54,265 nucleotides of DNA, taken from contig CAWUSK010000027.1 of assembly GCA_963925035.1 (NCBI GenBank), positions 1 through 54,265 of the forward strand, in the 5' to 3' direction. Below are positions 43,374 through 52,253 of this stretch, one piece after another. The stretch is from UBA4466 sp963925035 (GTDB lineage: Bacteria > Bacteroidota > Bacteroidia > Flavobacteriales_D > Crocinitomicaceae). The notes under the pieces are model-generated. The model ran no database searches. It worked only from the letters and a program-made list of their open reading frames with translations, and was not told the origin of the DNA. Within the stretch, counting starts at the first letter, position 1. Every line of letters begins with the position of its first letter. The position numbers and the translations under genes are program-made.

Positions 43374-44549
43374 ATGGAGATTTTCATTACTGGATATGGA
43401 ATGATTTCTTGCATTGGATCAACGATAGACGAAAGTTTAGAGTATCTGCGTGCAGAAAAAACAGGAATTCAATTGGGAGCTTTTGAAGCGCTTCCACAAT
43501 ACCGTGTTGGTGTTGTTCCCTTCAGTAATGATGAAATTAAAGCGAAGTTCAACATCTCAACAGACGGTTCTAGAACTGCTTTATTAGGAATGGTTGCAGC
43601 GAAACAAGCCTTTGAAGGACATAAACTTAATGATTCCATTCGTACCGGTTTGATTTCCGGAACTTCCGTTGGAGGAATGGATATCAGTGAGCGCGAATAC
43701 AAGAATTTCTTGGAGCAAACGAATCACAACCCAGCCAACTACAAACACCACGCAAGTGGAACGAGTAGCGAAGAGATTGCAAAAGAATTAGGCGTTACAG
43801 AATTCATCAATACCATTTCCACTGCCTGCTCATCTGCTGCTAACAGTTTGATGATGGGCGCACGAATGATTAAAAACGGTTTGTTAGATCGTGTAATCGT
43901 TGGTGGAACAGATGGATTGAGCTCATTTACCATTTCTGGTTTTAAGTCACTGATGATTTTTGACGATGAATTGTGCCGCCCGTTTGATGAATCGCGAAAG
44001 GGATTGAACTTAGGTGAAGGTGCAGGTTTCATTGTACTGGAATCTGAAAAATCCCTGAAACTATCTGGGAAAAAACCTTTAGCTAAATTAACAGGTTGGA
44101 GCAACGCTTCAGATGCTTTTCATCAAACTGCCTCTTCTCCAAATGGTTACGGAGCGACAATTTCAATGCAAGAAGCGTTGAATGTTGCTGGATTACAAGC
44201 ACAAGACATCGATTACATCAACGCACATGGAACGGCAACTCCAAATAACGATTTGTCCGAATCTCATGCAATAAAAACAATATTTAAGGATGCTATTCCA
44301 CCGTTTAGCTCAACAAAAGCGTATACAGGACATACGCTTGCAGCTTCTGGAGGAATTGAAGCCGTATTTGCTATTCTTGCGATACGACAAGGATTACTTT
44401 ATCCAAACCTTAACTTCTCAACGCCAATTGAAGAAACAGGATTGGTGCCACAACTTAAATTTGAAGAAGGAAAAACAATCAAAAATGTGCTTTCCAATTC
44501 ATTCGGTTTTGGTGGAAACAATTCAACAGTAATTTTAAGCGCGATATAA
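43374..44549 (+). CDS. Beta-ketoacyl-ACP synthase (complete Cys-His-His) 3
   Basis: A 391-residue FabF-like ketosynthase with Cys152 in ISTACSSAANS, His285 in INAHGTATP and His320 in KAYTGHTLAASGG, ending SNSFGFGGNNST. It is followed after 1 base by a ketosynthase-like protein with Gln in place of the Cys, so it probably works as the active half of a ketosynthase/chain-length-factor pair. Confidence 0.92.
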   Translation: MEIFITGYGMISCIGSTIDESLEYLRAEKTGIQLGAFEALPQYRVGVVPFSNDEIKAKFNISTDGSRTALLGMVAAKQAFEGHKLNDSIRTGLISGTSVGGMDISEREYKNFLEQTNHNPANYKHHASGTSSEEIAKELGVTEFINTISTACSSAANSLMMGARMIKNGLLDRVIVGGTDGLSSFTISGFKSLMIFDDELCRPFDESRKGLNLGEGAGFIVLESEKSLKLSGKKPLAKLTGWSNASDAFHQTASSPNGYGATISMQEALNVAGLQAQDIDYINAHGTATPNNDLSESHAIKTIFKDAIPPFSSTKAYTGHTLAASGGIEAVFAILAIRQGLLYPNLNFSTPIEETGLVPQLKFEEGKTIKNVLSNSFGFGGNNSTVILSAI

Positions 44550-44550
44550 C

Positions 44551-45468
44551 ATGTACTATATTCACTCTATAGCTTCAATCACGCACCAAGATTCATTTCG
44601 AACGGATAACGTGTGTGAGAACTTAGTCGTAATTGACGATACATCTGACGTTGTTTCACCTGAGTACAAAGAATTTATTCCTCCAGCTTCCTTGCGCAGG
44701 TTAAGTCCTGTTTTAAAAATGGGATTAACAGCTTCGATTGAGTGTAAAAACCAATCGGGTAAAGAGTTCGATGCAATTGTGGTTGGAACAGGATTGGGAT
44801 GTTTGAAAGATACAGAGAAGTTCTTATCGACATTTTTGACATCTACAAGTGACTTTTTATCTCCAACAGCCTTTATACAATCCACGCACAATACAATTGG
44901 TGGACAAATCTCTTTGGGATTAGGAAATCACGCGTACAACATGACGCACACGCAAAACAATTTATCTTTTGAAGTTTCTTTGTTAGATGCTATGATGTGC
45001 ATCAACGAAGGAAAAAAGAACGTTTTGGTTGGTGCTGCGGATGAAAAAATTGACTTTTTAAAAGAAGTACAACCGAATTTAATTTCCGCCGATTTCCCAC
45101 TGAGTTCTGGCGCATCGTTTTTTGTTTTATCACCTGAAAAGAGTGAAGTTCAAGTAAAAGCGATCTCAACTACTTTCAGCTCGGAAAACGTATTAACAGA
45201 TATAGCAGCGTTTCTAGACGTTCACAACCTTGAAATGGAAAAAATTGATTTGTTGTTGCATTCAAACGACGGAATTGAGGAACACGTAACACCAAAAGAC
45301 GCTTTCAACTTTTTAGATTATTCAGGGTTTCATTACAGTGCTTCGGCTTTCGCTTTGCACATTGCACATGATTACCTTGTCAACGAAGAGAAAGAATGGG
45401 CATTGATTGTTAACGATATGTGTCCTACCAATATTGGAATCATGCTAATTCAACGCGATGAAGCATAA
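44551..45468 (+). CDS. Ketosynthase-like chain-length-factor-type protein (Cys to Gln)
   Basis: A 305-residue ketosynthase-fold protein without the catalytic set. Where the partner has ISTACSSAANS this one has M-T-H-T-Q-N-N-L-S with Gln135 at the Cys position, the replacement known from type II PKS chain-length factors. The later segments (FPLSSGASFFVLSPE; FHYSASAFALHIAHDYL) are shorter than in true ketosynthases and lack the AHGT motif. A subunit controlling chain length of the polyene is a sensible inference. It overlaps the deacetylase gene by 11 bases. Confidence 0.75.
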   Translation: MYYIHSIASITHQDSFRTDNVCENLVVIDDTSDVVSPEYKEFIPPASLRRLSPVLKMGLTASIECKNQSGKEFDAIVVGTGLGCLKDTEKFLSTFLTSTSDFLSPTAFIQSTHNTIGGQISLGLGNHAYNMTHTQNNLSFEVSLLDAMMCINEGKKNVLVGAADEKIDFLKEVQPNLISADFPLSSGASFFVLSPEKSEVQVKAISTTFSSENVLTDIAAFLDVHNLEMEKIDLLLHSNDGIEEHVTPKDAFNFLDYSGFHYSASAFALHIAHDYLVNEEKEWALIVNDMCPTNIGIMLIQRDEA

Positions 45469-46219
45469 AATAAACGTCTTATTTCTTGCCTTAAGTGTAG
45501 TATTGATTTGTTTGTTTTTCTTCGAAACACCTTATTTTATTTGGCTTTTAATTACCGCTGGATTGCTGTTCTTCACAATTATGAGTTACGGCGTACTTTT
45601 CATGAAGTTCAATTACTTTTTACATTCTGTAAATCGCTTAAAAAATGATTTTGTACTGTTGACATTTGACGATGGTCCAGATCCTGAAAAAACACCAAAA
45701 GTGTTAGATATTCTCGCCAAAAACGATATTAAAGCAGTGTTTTTTATGGTTGGAAACCGTGCAGAACAGCATCCAGAAATTGTGCAGCGTGTAGCCAATG
45801 AAGGACACATTATTGGGAATCATTCGTACGCGCACAACAACTTTATGTCCTTGTTTTCGAAGAAGCATCTAAAAGCAGACATTTCACAAAGTCAAACTGC
45901 TTTGGAAAAATTGAGTGGAAGAAAAATACCGTTTTTTCGACCACCAATTGGTTATACAAATCCATTGTATGCACGTGTTTTGAAAGAACTAAGGTTGACG
46001 AATGTCGGTTGGACATTGCGCAGTTACGATTCAGTTTACAGAGAACCGAAAAAGCTCATCGAACGACTAATGTCGAGAATTGCTCCAGGAAGCATTGTAC
46101 TGTTGCACGACAATTTAAACGTGACTGTTGATGCATTGGAAGACTTTATTGCTCAAGCAAGCGCTAATGGCATTAAATTTGCCAATGGAGAAACGATTAA
46201 AACGATTCAACATGCATAG
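45458..46219 (+). CDS. Membrane-anchored polysaccharide deacetylase (NodB domain)
   Basis: A 253-residue protein with two N-terminal hydrophobic segments (about residues 5-25 and 27-50) and a NodB/carbohydrate-esterase-4 domain: TFDDGPDPEKTP (catalytic base and metal Asp), GHIIGNHSYAHNN (metal His pair), FFRPPIGYTNP and SIVLLHDN. Such enzymes remove acetyl groups from N-acetylglucosamine-type sugars. In a pigment operon it could act on a glycolipid carrier or on the cell wall; no direct evidence. Overlaps both neighbouring genes (11 and 8 bases). Confidence 0.9.
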   Translation: MKHKINVLFLALSVVLICLFFFETPYFIWLLITAGLLFFTIMSYGVLFMKFNYFLHSVNRLKNDFVLLTFDDGPDPEKTPKVLDILAKNDIKAVFFMVGNRAEQHPEIVQRVANEGHIIGNHSYAHNNFMSLFSKKHLKADISQSQTALEKLSGRKIPFFRPPIGYTNPLYARVLKELRLTNVGWTLRSYDSVYREPKKLIERLMSRIAPGSIVLLHDNLNVTVDALEDFIAQASANGIKFANGETIKTIQHA

Positions 46220-46835
46220 ACTTTTTCTTTTCATTCTTCTTTTTTCTGCAAGCGCAGCATTCGGGCAACAATTCTCTAAATCCGAGAATGTAGCTTCGGT
46301 GAAGTCCAAAATCGACAACAAGGCGAAAGAAACGAAATCGATTAGTGCTGATTTTGAAGAAGTAATGTATTCTAGCATGTTCAATACGCCGAAAAAAGCG
46401 AAAGGGAAATTGTTGTACAAAGATCCTTCTAAAATTCGCTGGGAACATACCTCACCAAACAAAAAAATCATACTCATTGACGGGGCAAAAGCGCGTTTTC
46501 AAGAGAACGGAAAGGAAGTTACCAATCCAACTGCGAACAAGGTCGTTAAGAAAATTCAAGGATTGATGGTTCAATTGTTCAGTGGTGATTTTTTGAATGA
46601 AAAAGAGTTTTCCATTTCGTATTACGAAAGTTCCTCCCAATACAAATTGATTCTAAAGCCAAAAAGTTCACGCATGTCGCGCTACATTTCTTCTATTGAG
46701 TTGCTATTCTCCAAGAAAACAGCTTTACTCGACGAAATGACGATGATTGAAACGGCAGACGATAAATTAGTGTATTCATTTTCGAACACGCAAACAAACG
46801 GTTCTATTTCAGATTCTAAATTCACACAATTCTAA
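46212..46835 (+). CDS. LolA-like outer-membrane lipoprotein/lipid carrier
   Basis: A 207-residue periplasmic protein from the ATG at 46212, where a signal peptide begins (MHRLFLFILLFSASAAFGQQ). The open frame extends to 46128, but that part is inside the deacetylase gene. The LolA fold is seen in SISADFEEVMYSSMF, PKKAKGKLLYKDPSKIRWEHTSP and KKIILIDGAKARFQEN. LolA-like proteins in aryl-polyene loci are thought to ferry the lipidated pigment from an MMPL pump to the outer membrane. It overlaps the deacetylase by 8 bases and the dehydratase by 1. Confidence 0.9.
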   Translation: MHRLFLFILLFSASAAFGQQFSKSENVASVKSKIDNKAKETKSISADFEEVMYSSMFNTPKKAKGKLLYKDPSKIRWEHTSPNKKIILIDGAKARFQENGKEVTNPTANKVVKKIQGLMVQLFSGDFLNEKEFSISYYESSSQYKLILKPKSSRMSRYISSIELLFSKKTALLDEMTMIETADDKLVYSFSNTQTNGSISDSKFTQF

Positions 46836-47266
46836 TGATTTTACAAAACGATTTTTACGCAATTGAGTCAAGTTCTATTGAAGAAGGAGTTCACACCTAC
46901 TCTATCCATTTGAATCCATTACACCACATCTTTGAGGGACATTTCCCGGGAAATCCTGTTACGCCTGGAGTTGTGCAAATGGAAATTGTAAAGGAGTTGT
47001 TGAGCACGAGTTTAGAAAAGCCAATGTCACTCGATACAATGGGAACTTGCAAGTTCTTGGCGATCTTGAATCCAAACGATACACCTGATGTTACCGTGAC
47101 TTTGAACGTTTCAAATGACGAGGATGGGAATACGAAGGTGACGGCGAGTATTGTGGGGACTTCGACTCCGCTCAGTCCCCAACAATCGGCTACGCTCAGT
47201 TCGGAAAACACGACGGTGGACAGCACACCTACTTCATTTTTCAAGATGAGCGCGGTTTATTTTTAA
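46835..47266 (+). CDS. Hotdog 3-hydroxyacyl-ACP dehydratase (FabZ/ApeI-like) with C-terminal insertion
   Basis: A 143-residue hotdog protein with HHIFEGHFPGNPVTPGVVQMEI, holding the catalytic His of GHFPG. Fourteen residues further stands Glu (QMEIVKE), as in FabZ, so it should be active. It is the last gene of the large plus-strand operon (TAATG overlap with lolA). The last 40 residues are odd: between ASIVGT and SFFKMSAVYF there is a Ser/Thr/Pro-rich stretch of roughly 25 residues encoded by G- and C-richer DNA with a repeated CGCTCAGT. This looks like an in-frame insertion of a repeat element. The core fold should be intact. Confidence 0.85.
   Translation: MILQNDFYAIESSSIEEGVHTYSIHLNPLHHIFEGHFPGNPVTPGVVQMEIVKELLSTSLEKPMSLDTMGTCKFLAILNPNDTPDVTVTLNVSNDEDGNTKVTASIVGTSTPLSPQQSATLSSENTTVDSTPTSFFKMSAVYF
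47160..47200 (+). repeat. REP-like repeat within the dehydratase C-terminus
   Basis: The phrase CTTCGACTCCGCTCAGT (47160-47176) is followed by CTACGCTCAGT (47190-47200), giving a direct CGCTCAGT repeat 24 bases apart. CTTCGACT(C/A)CGCTCAG phrases are, from memory, widespread interspersed elements in Flavobacteriia genomes. Base composition differs from the surrounding AT-rich DNA. Confidence 0.5.
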
Positions 47267-47314
47267 TTTTTATAGCTTTTTTAAGGTGAACTTCTGCGAG
47301 CTCAACTTAAACGT

Positions 47315-47359
47315 AAAAAATCCCCTACTTCTAATGAAAAAGTAGGGCTGATTTTTTTT
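47315..47359 (+). terminator. Terminator of the large pigment operon
   Basis: An A-rich start, CCCTACTT/AAGTAGGG stem around an 8-base loop, then a T8 run at 47352-47359, about 50 bases after the last stop. No gene is seen in 47267-47547. Confidence 0.85.
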
Positions 47360-47462
47360 CAAGAATGGTATTCTCTAATTCTTAATTGTTCTTTTAGAAA
47401 TTATTTCTTTTACTATCGAGTTGCAGTAACAATAAAATAAAACCGTAAATACTGAAAAATCA

Positions 47463-47500
47463 AAACCCCACTAAACTGCACGTAAAGTGGGGTTTCTTTT
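47463..47500 (-). terminator. Terminator of the RND efflux operon
   Basis: AAACCCCAC/GTGGGGTTT stem around a 15-base loop, T-rich on both sides (TTTT then ATTTTT on the minus strand), so it may also back up the opposing pigment operon. Confidence 0.75.
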
Positions 47501-47547
47501 AAATTCAATCTATTTAAAAATCAGAAAACAAATAGATTTGAATCATG

Positions 47548-48972
47548 TTATTTCCAGCCACCACCAAGAGCGCGGTAGGCGTTTATAGTTGCTATCATTT
47601 GTTCTTTCTTAGTATCTACTAATTCAAATTTCGCCTCTAAAACATCTCTTTGAGTTAGCAATACTTCCATGTAATCTGCTCTAGCTGAAAGAAACAAGTC
47701 ACCCGAAATTCTAATTGACTCAGACAATGCTACAACTTGTTTAGCCTTCAACTCATAGCTTTTACTAAGATTATCAATTTTAGAAATTTGATTCGCCACT
47801 TCAATGTACGCCTTTAACAAGGTTTGTTCGTATTCATACATCGCTTGAATTTGCATTGAGTTAGCGCTGTAATATTTCGATTTTATAACTTTTCGATTAA
47901 TTAAAGGAGCCATCAAATCACCAATCACATTGTAAATAATGGATTGAGGACGAATGATGTATACAGGATTGAATGCATTTACTCCAAGCTGAGCACCGAT
48001 TTCCAATTTAGGGTAAAAGTCAGCCTTCGCGATTTTAATATCCAACTTACTCGCTTCTAACATGTTTTCTGCACGTCGAATATCTGGGCGATTGTCCAAC
48101 AGTTGAATAGGAACACCTTCTTGGATATTCGCTGGAACTAAGTCAATTATTTCCACTGCTGATCGCTGCACACGTTGCGGAAAACGACCGACCAAAAAAT
48201 TGATTTTATTCTCTGCCTCCACAATTTCTTGTTGAATCGAAAATTGTAGACTTTTTGTTTTGTACACTTCCGCTTCAAATCGCTTCACCGCTAATTCAGT
48301 AACTCTCGCCGCTTCTTTTTGGGCTTTCACTATCTCCAGCGCATTGTTTTGAATCTCAATATTTTGATTCAAAATTGCCAACTGATTGTCGTACGCCAAC
48401 AAATCATAGTACGATTCGGCAATTTCAGCCACCAAATTTGTTACCATGTAATTTTTCCCTTCATAAGAAGCTAAAAATCGCTTTGCAGCAGCATCTCTTC
48501 CATTTCTCAGCTGTCTCCAAATATCAACTTCCCACGATGCTTTAAATCCAATCGTAAAATCGGTCATTGGATCAGGCATTTCTTTTCCAGGTTCGATTTC
48601 TGTTGTCGCTTCAGATGCACCTCGTGCCGTATAACGTCCTACTTTATCAACTCCACCACCAACATTCGCGTTCACATTCGGAAGTATCTCACCTTTTTTG
48701 GCCATTACCTCATTTTGAGAAACCGCTATTTCCTGAAGCGCAATGTTCAACTCTTGATTATTTGCCAAGGCAGAGTCTATTAATGCAACTAAATTCGCGT
48801 CGCTATAAAATTGCATCCATCCTAACATTCCTGTGTTGGTTGAGTCCTGCGAATTACTATAACTCGCAGGGACACTTTTATTTACATCTTGCCTACCAAG
48901 ATCTGGTGCTTTACATGACGAAATTGTAATTACAACAATCGTCAATATGATGTATATTTTAGTTTTAAACAT
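47548..48972 (-). CDS. TolC/NodT-family outer-membrane efflux lipoprotein
   Basis: A 474-residue outer-membrane channel of tripartite pumps. The signal peptide ends with a lipobox (TISSC, Cys about residue 20), as in NodT-type proteins. Two long helical repeats are seen, including LIDSALANNQELNIALQEI at the start and RRAENMLEASKLDIKIAKADFYPKL before the second half. Three protomers would form the trans-outer-membrane tunnel. It is third in the operon, 18 bases after the permease stop, and ends at a terminator. Confidence 0.94.
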   Translation of the reverse strand: MFKTKIYIILTIVVITISSCKAPDLGRQDVNKSVPASYSNSQDSTNTGMLGWMQFYSDANLVALIDSALANNQELNIALQEIAVSQNEVMAKKGEILPNVNANVGGGVDKVGRYTARGASEATTEIEPGKEMPDPMTDFTIGFKASWEVDIWRQLRNGRDAAAKRFLASYEGKNYMVTNLVAEIAESYYDLLAYDNQLAILNQNIEIQNNALEIVKAQKEAARVTELAVKRFEAEVYKTKSLQFSIQQEIVEAENKINFLVGRFPQRVQRSAVEIIDLVPANIQEGVPIQLLDNRPDIRRAENMLEASKLDIKIAKADFYPKLEIGAQLGVNAFNPVYIIRPQSIIYNVIGDLMAPLINRKVIKSKYYSANSMQIQAMYEYEQTLLKAYIEVANQISKIDNLSKSYELKAKQVVALSESIRISGDLFLSARADYMEVLLTQRDVLEAKFELVDTKKEQMIATINAYRALGGGWK

Positions 48973-48990
48973 AACTTCTTTTATTTTCGA

Positions 48991-51900
48991 TTATTTTTTT
49001 CGTTTTCCGGTCAGCACTTTAAGTATTCGCTTAACTCCAGTAAGTTCCGTTTTGATATTATCATGTTCTTCACTTTGACGCACGAAGCTTTCAGATAAAG
49101 ATTCATCTGCTTCATTTTTGATCAGCGAACGGCCGTCAGCCATTTTTGCAAAAATGTAGTAAAGACCTGGAATAACAATTACACCGACTATAGTCCCGAG
49201 TAACATTCCTCCTATTGCTGAAGTACCAATTGTATTGTTACCAATTGCACCTGCTCCATGCGCTAGCACCAATGGAATCAATCCCGCTACAAAGGCAAAC
49301 GATGTCATCAAAATTGGTCTAAAACGAACTTTGGCTCCTTCAATCGCGGCATCGAGAATGCTCATTCCTTGTCGTCGTTTATGCACGGCAAACTCTACTA
49401 TTAATACGGCATTTTTCCCTAGTAATCCGACCAGCATAATCATACCAACTTGCGCATAAATGTCGTTTGCCAGTCCCATGAATTTAAGCATCATGTATGA
49501 GCCGAAAATACCTACTGGCAAGGAAAGAATAACTACCAAAGGCAATAGAAAACTTTCGTATTGTGCGGCAAGTACAAGGTAAACGAATATCAATACTACG
49601 GCAAAAACATAAATTGATTCATTCCCTCTTTGCGCTTCATCAAAAGACAATCCTTCCCAAGCAATGTCATAGCCTCGCGGTAACTTTTCTGATGCTACTT
49701 CTTTAATTGCAGTAATTGCATCAGCAGTTGTATAACCCTTCGCTGGAAGACCTCGGATGGATGCTGAATTGTACATATTGTATCGGGTAAGCTCATTTGG
49801 ACCTTGCGTTTTCTTCATTTTCATGAAAGCAGAATAAGGAACCATTTCACCTGAATCATTTTTCACGAATAAATCCAATATGTCGGATGGCATTCGTCTA
49901 AACTCTGGTCCAGATTGTACGTAAACTTTGAAAAACCTACCGAAACGAATAAACCCTTGTTCATACGTTGATCCAATCATGATATTTAAGTTCTCCATGG
50001 CTTTTCCAATGGATACTCCTTTTTGCATTGCAGCCTTGTTGTCAATTACCAACTCGTACTGAGGATAATTGGCAGCAAAGAAAGTAAAGAGCCCTGAAAG
50101 TTCCTTTCTCTTTTTTAATTCCGCCATGAATTCTTTGTTTATTTTATCAAATGCTTGATAATCATTTGATGCATTTTTCTCCAATAAACGCATAGAAAAA
50201 CCACCTGATGAACCAAATCCTGGAACCGCTGGCGGTTCGAAATACTCTACAATTGCTCCTAAATCTTTTGATTTCACTTCCAATTCTTCCATGATTTCGT
50301 GCACGTTTTTGGAACGATCGCCCCATGGCTTCAGATTGATAAGACAAGTCCCGGCATTAGAACCGCGACCTTCTGTCATAATTTCATATCCAGCCAAAGA
50401 GGATACAGATTCTATTCCGGCCACTTTTTTACAAATTTCTTGCAATTCACGAGATACCTTATTCGTTGCTTCCAAGGTTGAACCTGGAGGTGTTTGAATG
50501 ATCGCATAAATCGTTCCTTGATCTTCCCCAGGAATAAATCCACCAGGTAAAATATTATTTTCAACGACGATACCAACGCTGAAAATAACCAGAATTAATA
50601 CTGTAAGTATTCTTCGATTGACAATCAGTCTCAATAAGCTTACATACTTACCCGCTAATATCTCGAAGCGTCTATTAAACCAATCAATAAATCTATTTAT
50701 CGGTGATTTTTTACGAGTTTTCCCATGATTATTTTTCAAAATCATAGCGCACAACACAGGAGTTAACGTTAAGGCAACAACTCCAGACAAAATGATTGAA
50801 CTTGCCATCGTAATGGAGAATTGACGGTAAAAAGTTCCGACTGGTCCAGACATAAATGCAATTGGTACGAAAACCGATACCATAACCAAGGTGATTGCGA
50901 TGATGGCGCCAGTAATTTCTCCCATTACGGTTTGAACAGCTTTAAAGGGTGAGAGATGTTCTTCCTCCATTTTTGCGTGAACGGCTTCCACGACTACAAT
51001 GGCATTATCGACCACAATGCCAATTGCCAATACCAATGCAAACAATGTGATTAAGTTAATCGACAATCCAAACATTTGCATGAAGAAAAATGCACCAATT
51101 AACGATACAGGAACGGCTATAATAGGAATCAATGTTGAACGCCAATCACCTAAAAACAAGAACACAACTAACGCAACTAGAAGGAATGCATCTCGCAAGG
51201 TATCAATTACTTGTTCAATCGATGCTTCAAGGAATTTAGATACATCATAACTGATTTTATAGTCCATTCCGGGAGGAAACGTTTTCTTCATTTCCTCTAA
51301 TTTTTCCTTCACATTTTCAATTACCTCGGTTGCATTACTTCCTAAGTTTTGTTTCAATACAATCGCGGCGGAAGGTTTTCCATCAAGGTTAGAGTAAATA
51401 TCAAAAAATTCACTTCCCAATTTCACTTCTGCTATATCTCTTAAATGGATACTCTCTCCTTCCGAATTTGCTCGAATTATGATGTCTTCATATTCTTCTG
51501 GTTCGTTGTACCTTCCTTTGTAATTCAATACATACTCCAAAGATTGAGCTTCAATCCCTGAACTCTGTCCGATTCTACCTGGACGACCGATAATACTTTG
51601 TTCATTCATGGCATCCATCACCTCTTCCACAGAAATATTGTATGCTCTCATTCGTTCAGGATTTAACCAAACACGCATCGCATACGTTCTACTCCCAAGT
51701 ATAGTAGATCTCGCAATACCTTTAATCCTGTTGATTTCAGGAATCATATTCACGTTTGCATAGTTGTAAAGAAATTTTTCATCCAACTTCTTACTTGTGC
51801 TATACAAATTTACATACATCAACATACTCGGTTGAATAGGCGTAATAATTACACCTTCTCGTTGCACCAAATCTGGTAACAATGGCATAACTTGATCCAC

Positions 51901-52230
51901 ACGTGTTTTTACACGAATAACGGCCATGTTGGGATCTGTACCAGGTTCAAAAACGATACTTAATGTAGCTTCTCCCGCACTCGTTGCATCGGTCGCCATG
52001 TAACGCATTCCTTGTACTCCATTAATTGCATTCTCTAGTGAAATTATTGTTGATTTCACTAGAACATCCGCATTGGAACCTGGAAATGCGATAAAAATAC
52101 TGACTGTTGTCGGAGCAATTTCTGGGAATTGGGCAGTTGGCAATTGTTTCATTGACAACAAACCCATAAAGACGATTACGACTGAAATAACAATCGCAAA
52201 TACGGGTCTAAAAATGATTTTACTAAACAT
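48991..52230 (-). CDS. RND efflux permease (HAE1 family, AcrB-like)
   Basis: A 1079-residue inner-membrane proton antiporter with 12 helices in two halves and two large periplasmic loops. It begins MFSKIIFRPVFAIVISVVIV. The helix-4 motif is LAIGIVVDNAIVVVEAVHAKME (Asp followed by Asn, where AcrB has two Asp), and the second half has FVYLVLAAQYESFLLPLVV and GLLGKNAVLIVEFA. Substrates cannot be predicted. The C-terminal tail of about 45 residues is charged. It begins 23 bases after the adaptor stop. Confidence 0.96.
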   Translation of the reverse strand: MFSKIIFRPVFAIVISVVIVFMGLLSMKQLPTAQFPEIAPTTVSIFIAFPGSNADVLVKSTIISLENAINGVQGMRYMATDATSAGEATLSIVFEPGTDPNMAVIRVKTRVDQVMPLLPDLVQREGVIITPIQPSMLMYVNLYSTSKKLDEKFLYNYANVNMIPEINRIKGIARSTILGSRTYAMRVWLNPERMRAYNISVEEVMDAMNEQSIIGRPGRIGQSSGIEAQSLEYVLNYKGRYNEPEEYEDIIIRANSEGESIHLRDIAEVKLGSEFFDIYSNLDGKPSAAIVLKQNLGSNATEVIENVKEKLEEMKKTFPPGMDYKISYDVSKFLEASIEQVIDTLRDAFLLVALVVFLFLGDWRSTLIPIIAVPVSLIGAFFFMQMFGLSINLITLFALVLAIGIVVDNAIVVVEAVHAKMEEEHLSPFKAVQTVMGEITGAIIAITLVMVSVFVPIAFMSGPVGTFYRQFSITMASSIILSGVVALTLTPVLCAMILKNNHGKTRKKSPINRFIDWFNRRFEILAGKYVSLLRLIVNRRILTVLILVIFSVGIVVENNILPGGFIPGEDQGTIYAIIQTPPGSTLEATNKVSRELQEICKKVAGIESVSSLAGYEIMTEGRGSNAGTCLINLKPWGDRSKNVHEIMEELEVKSKDLGAIVEYFEPPAVPGFGSSGGFSMRLLEKNASNDYQAFDKINKEFMAELKKRKELSGLFTFFAANYPQYELVIDNKAAMQKGVSIGKAMENLNIMIGSTYEQGFIRFGRFFKVYVQSGPEFRRMPSDILDLFVKNDSGEMVPYSAFMKMKKTQGPNELTRYNMYNSASIRGLPAKGYTTADAITAIKEVASEKLPRGYDIAWEGLSFDEAQRGNESIYVFAVVLIFVYLVLAAQYESFLLPLVVILSLPVGIFGSYMMLKFMGLANDIYAQVGMIMLVGLLGKNAVLIVEFAVHKRRQGMSILDAAIEGAKVRFRPILMTSFAFVAGLIPLVLAHGAGAIGNNTIGTSAIGGMLLGTIVGVIVIPGLYYIFAKMADGRSLIKNEADESLSESFVRQSEEHDNIKTELTGVKRILKVLTGKRKK

Positions 52231-52253
52231 AATTCAATTTTTTGTATTCGTGA

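Noticed and set aside
22869..47266. DarA/DarB (dialkylresorcinol) genes
   Set aside because: The three complete ketosynthases are all FabF-like with Cys-His-His; no FabH-like Cys-His-Asn protein and no DarA-like cyclase were found.
50291..50497. Plus-strand ORFs opposite the RND permease
   Set aside because: Mirror frames of a strongly conserved gene; no start signal or domain.
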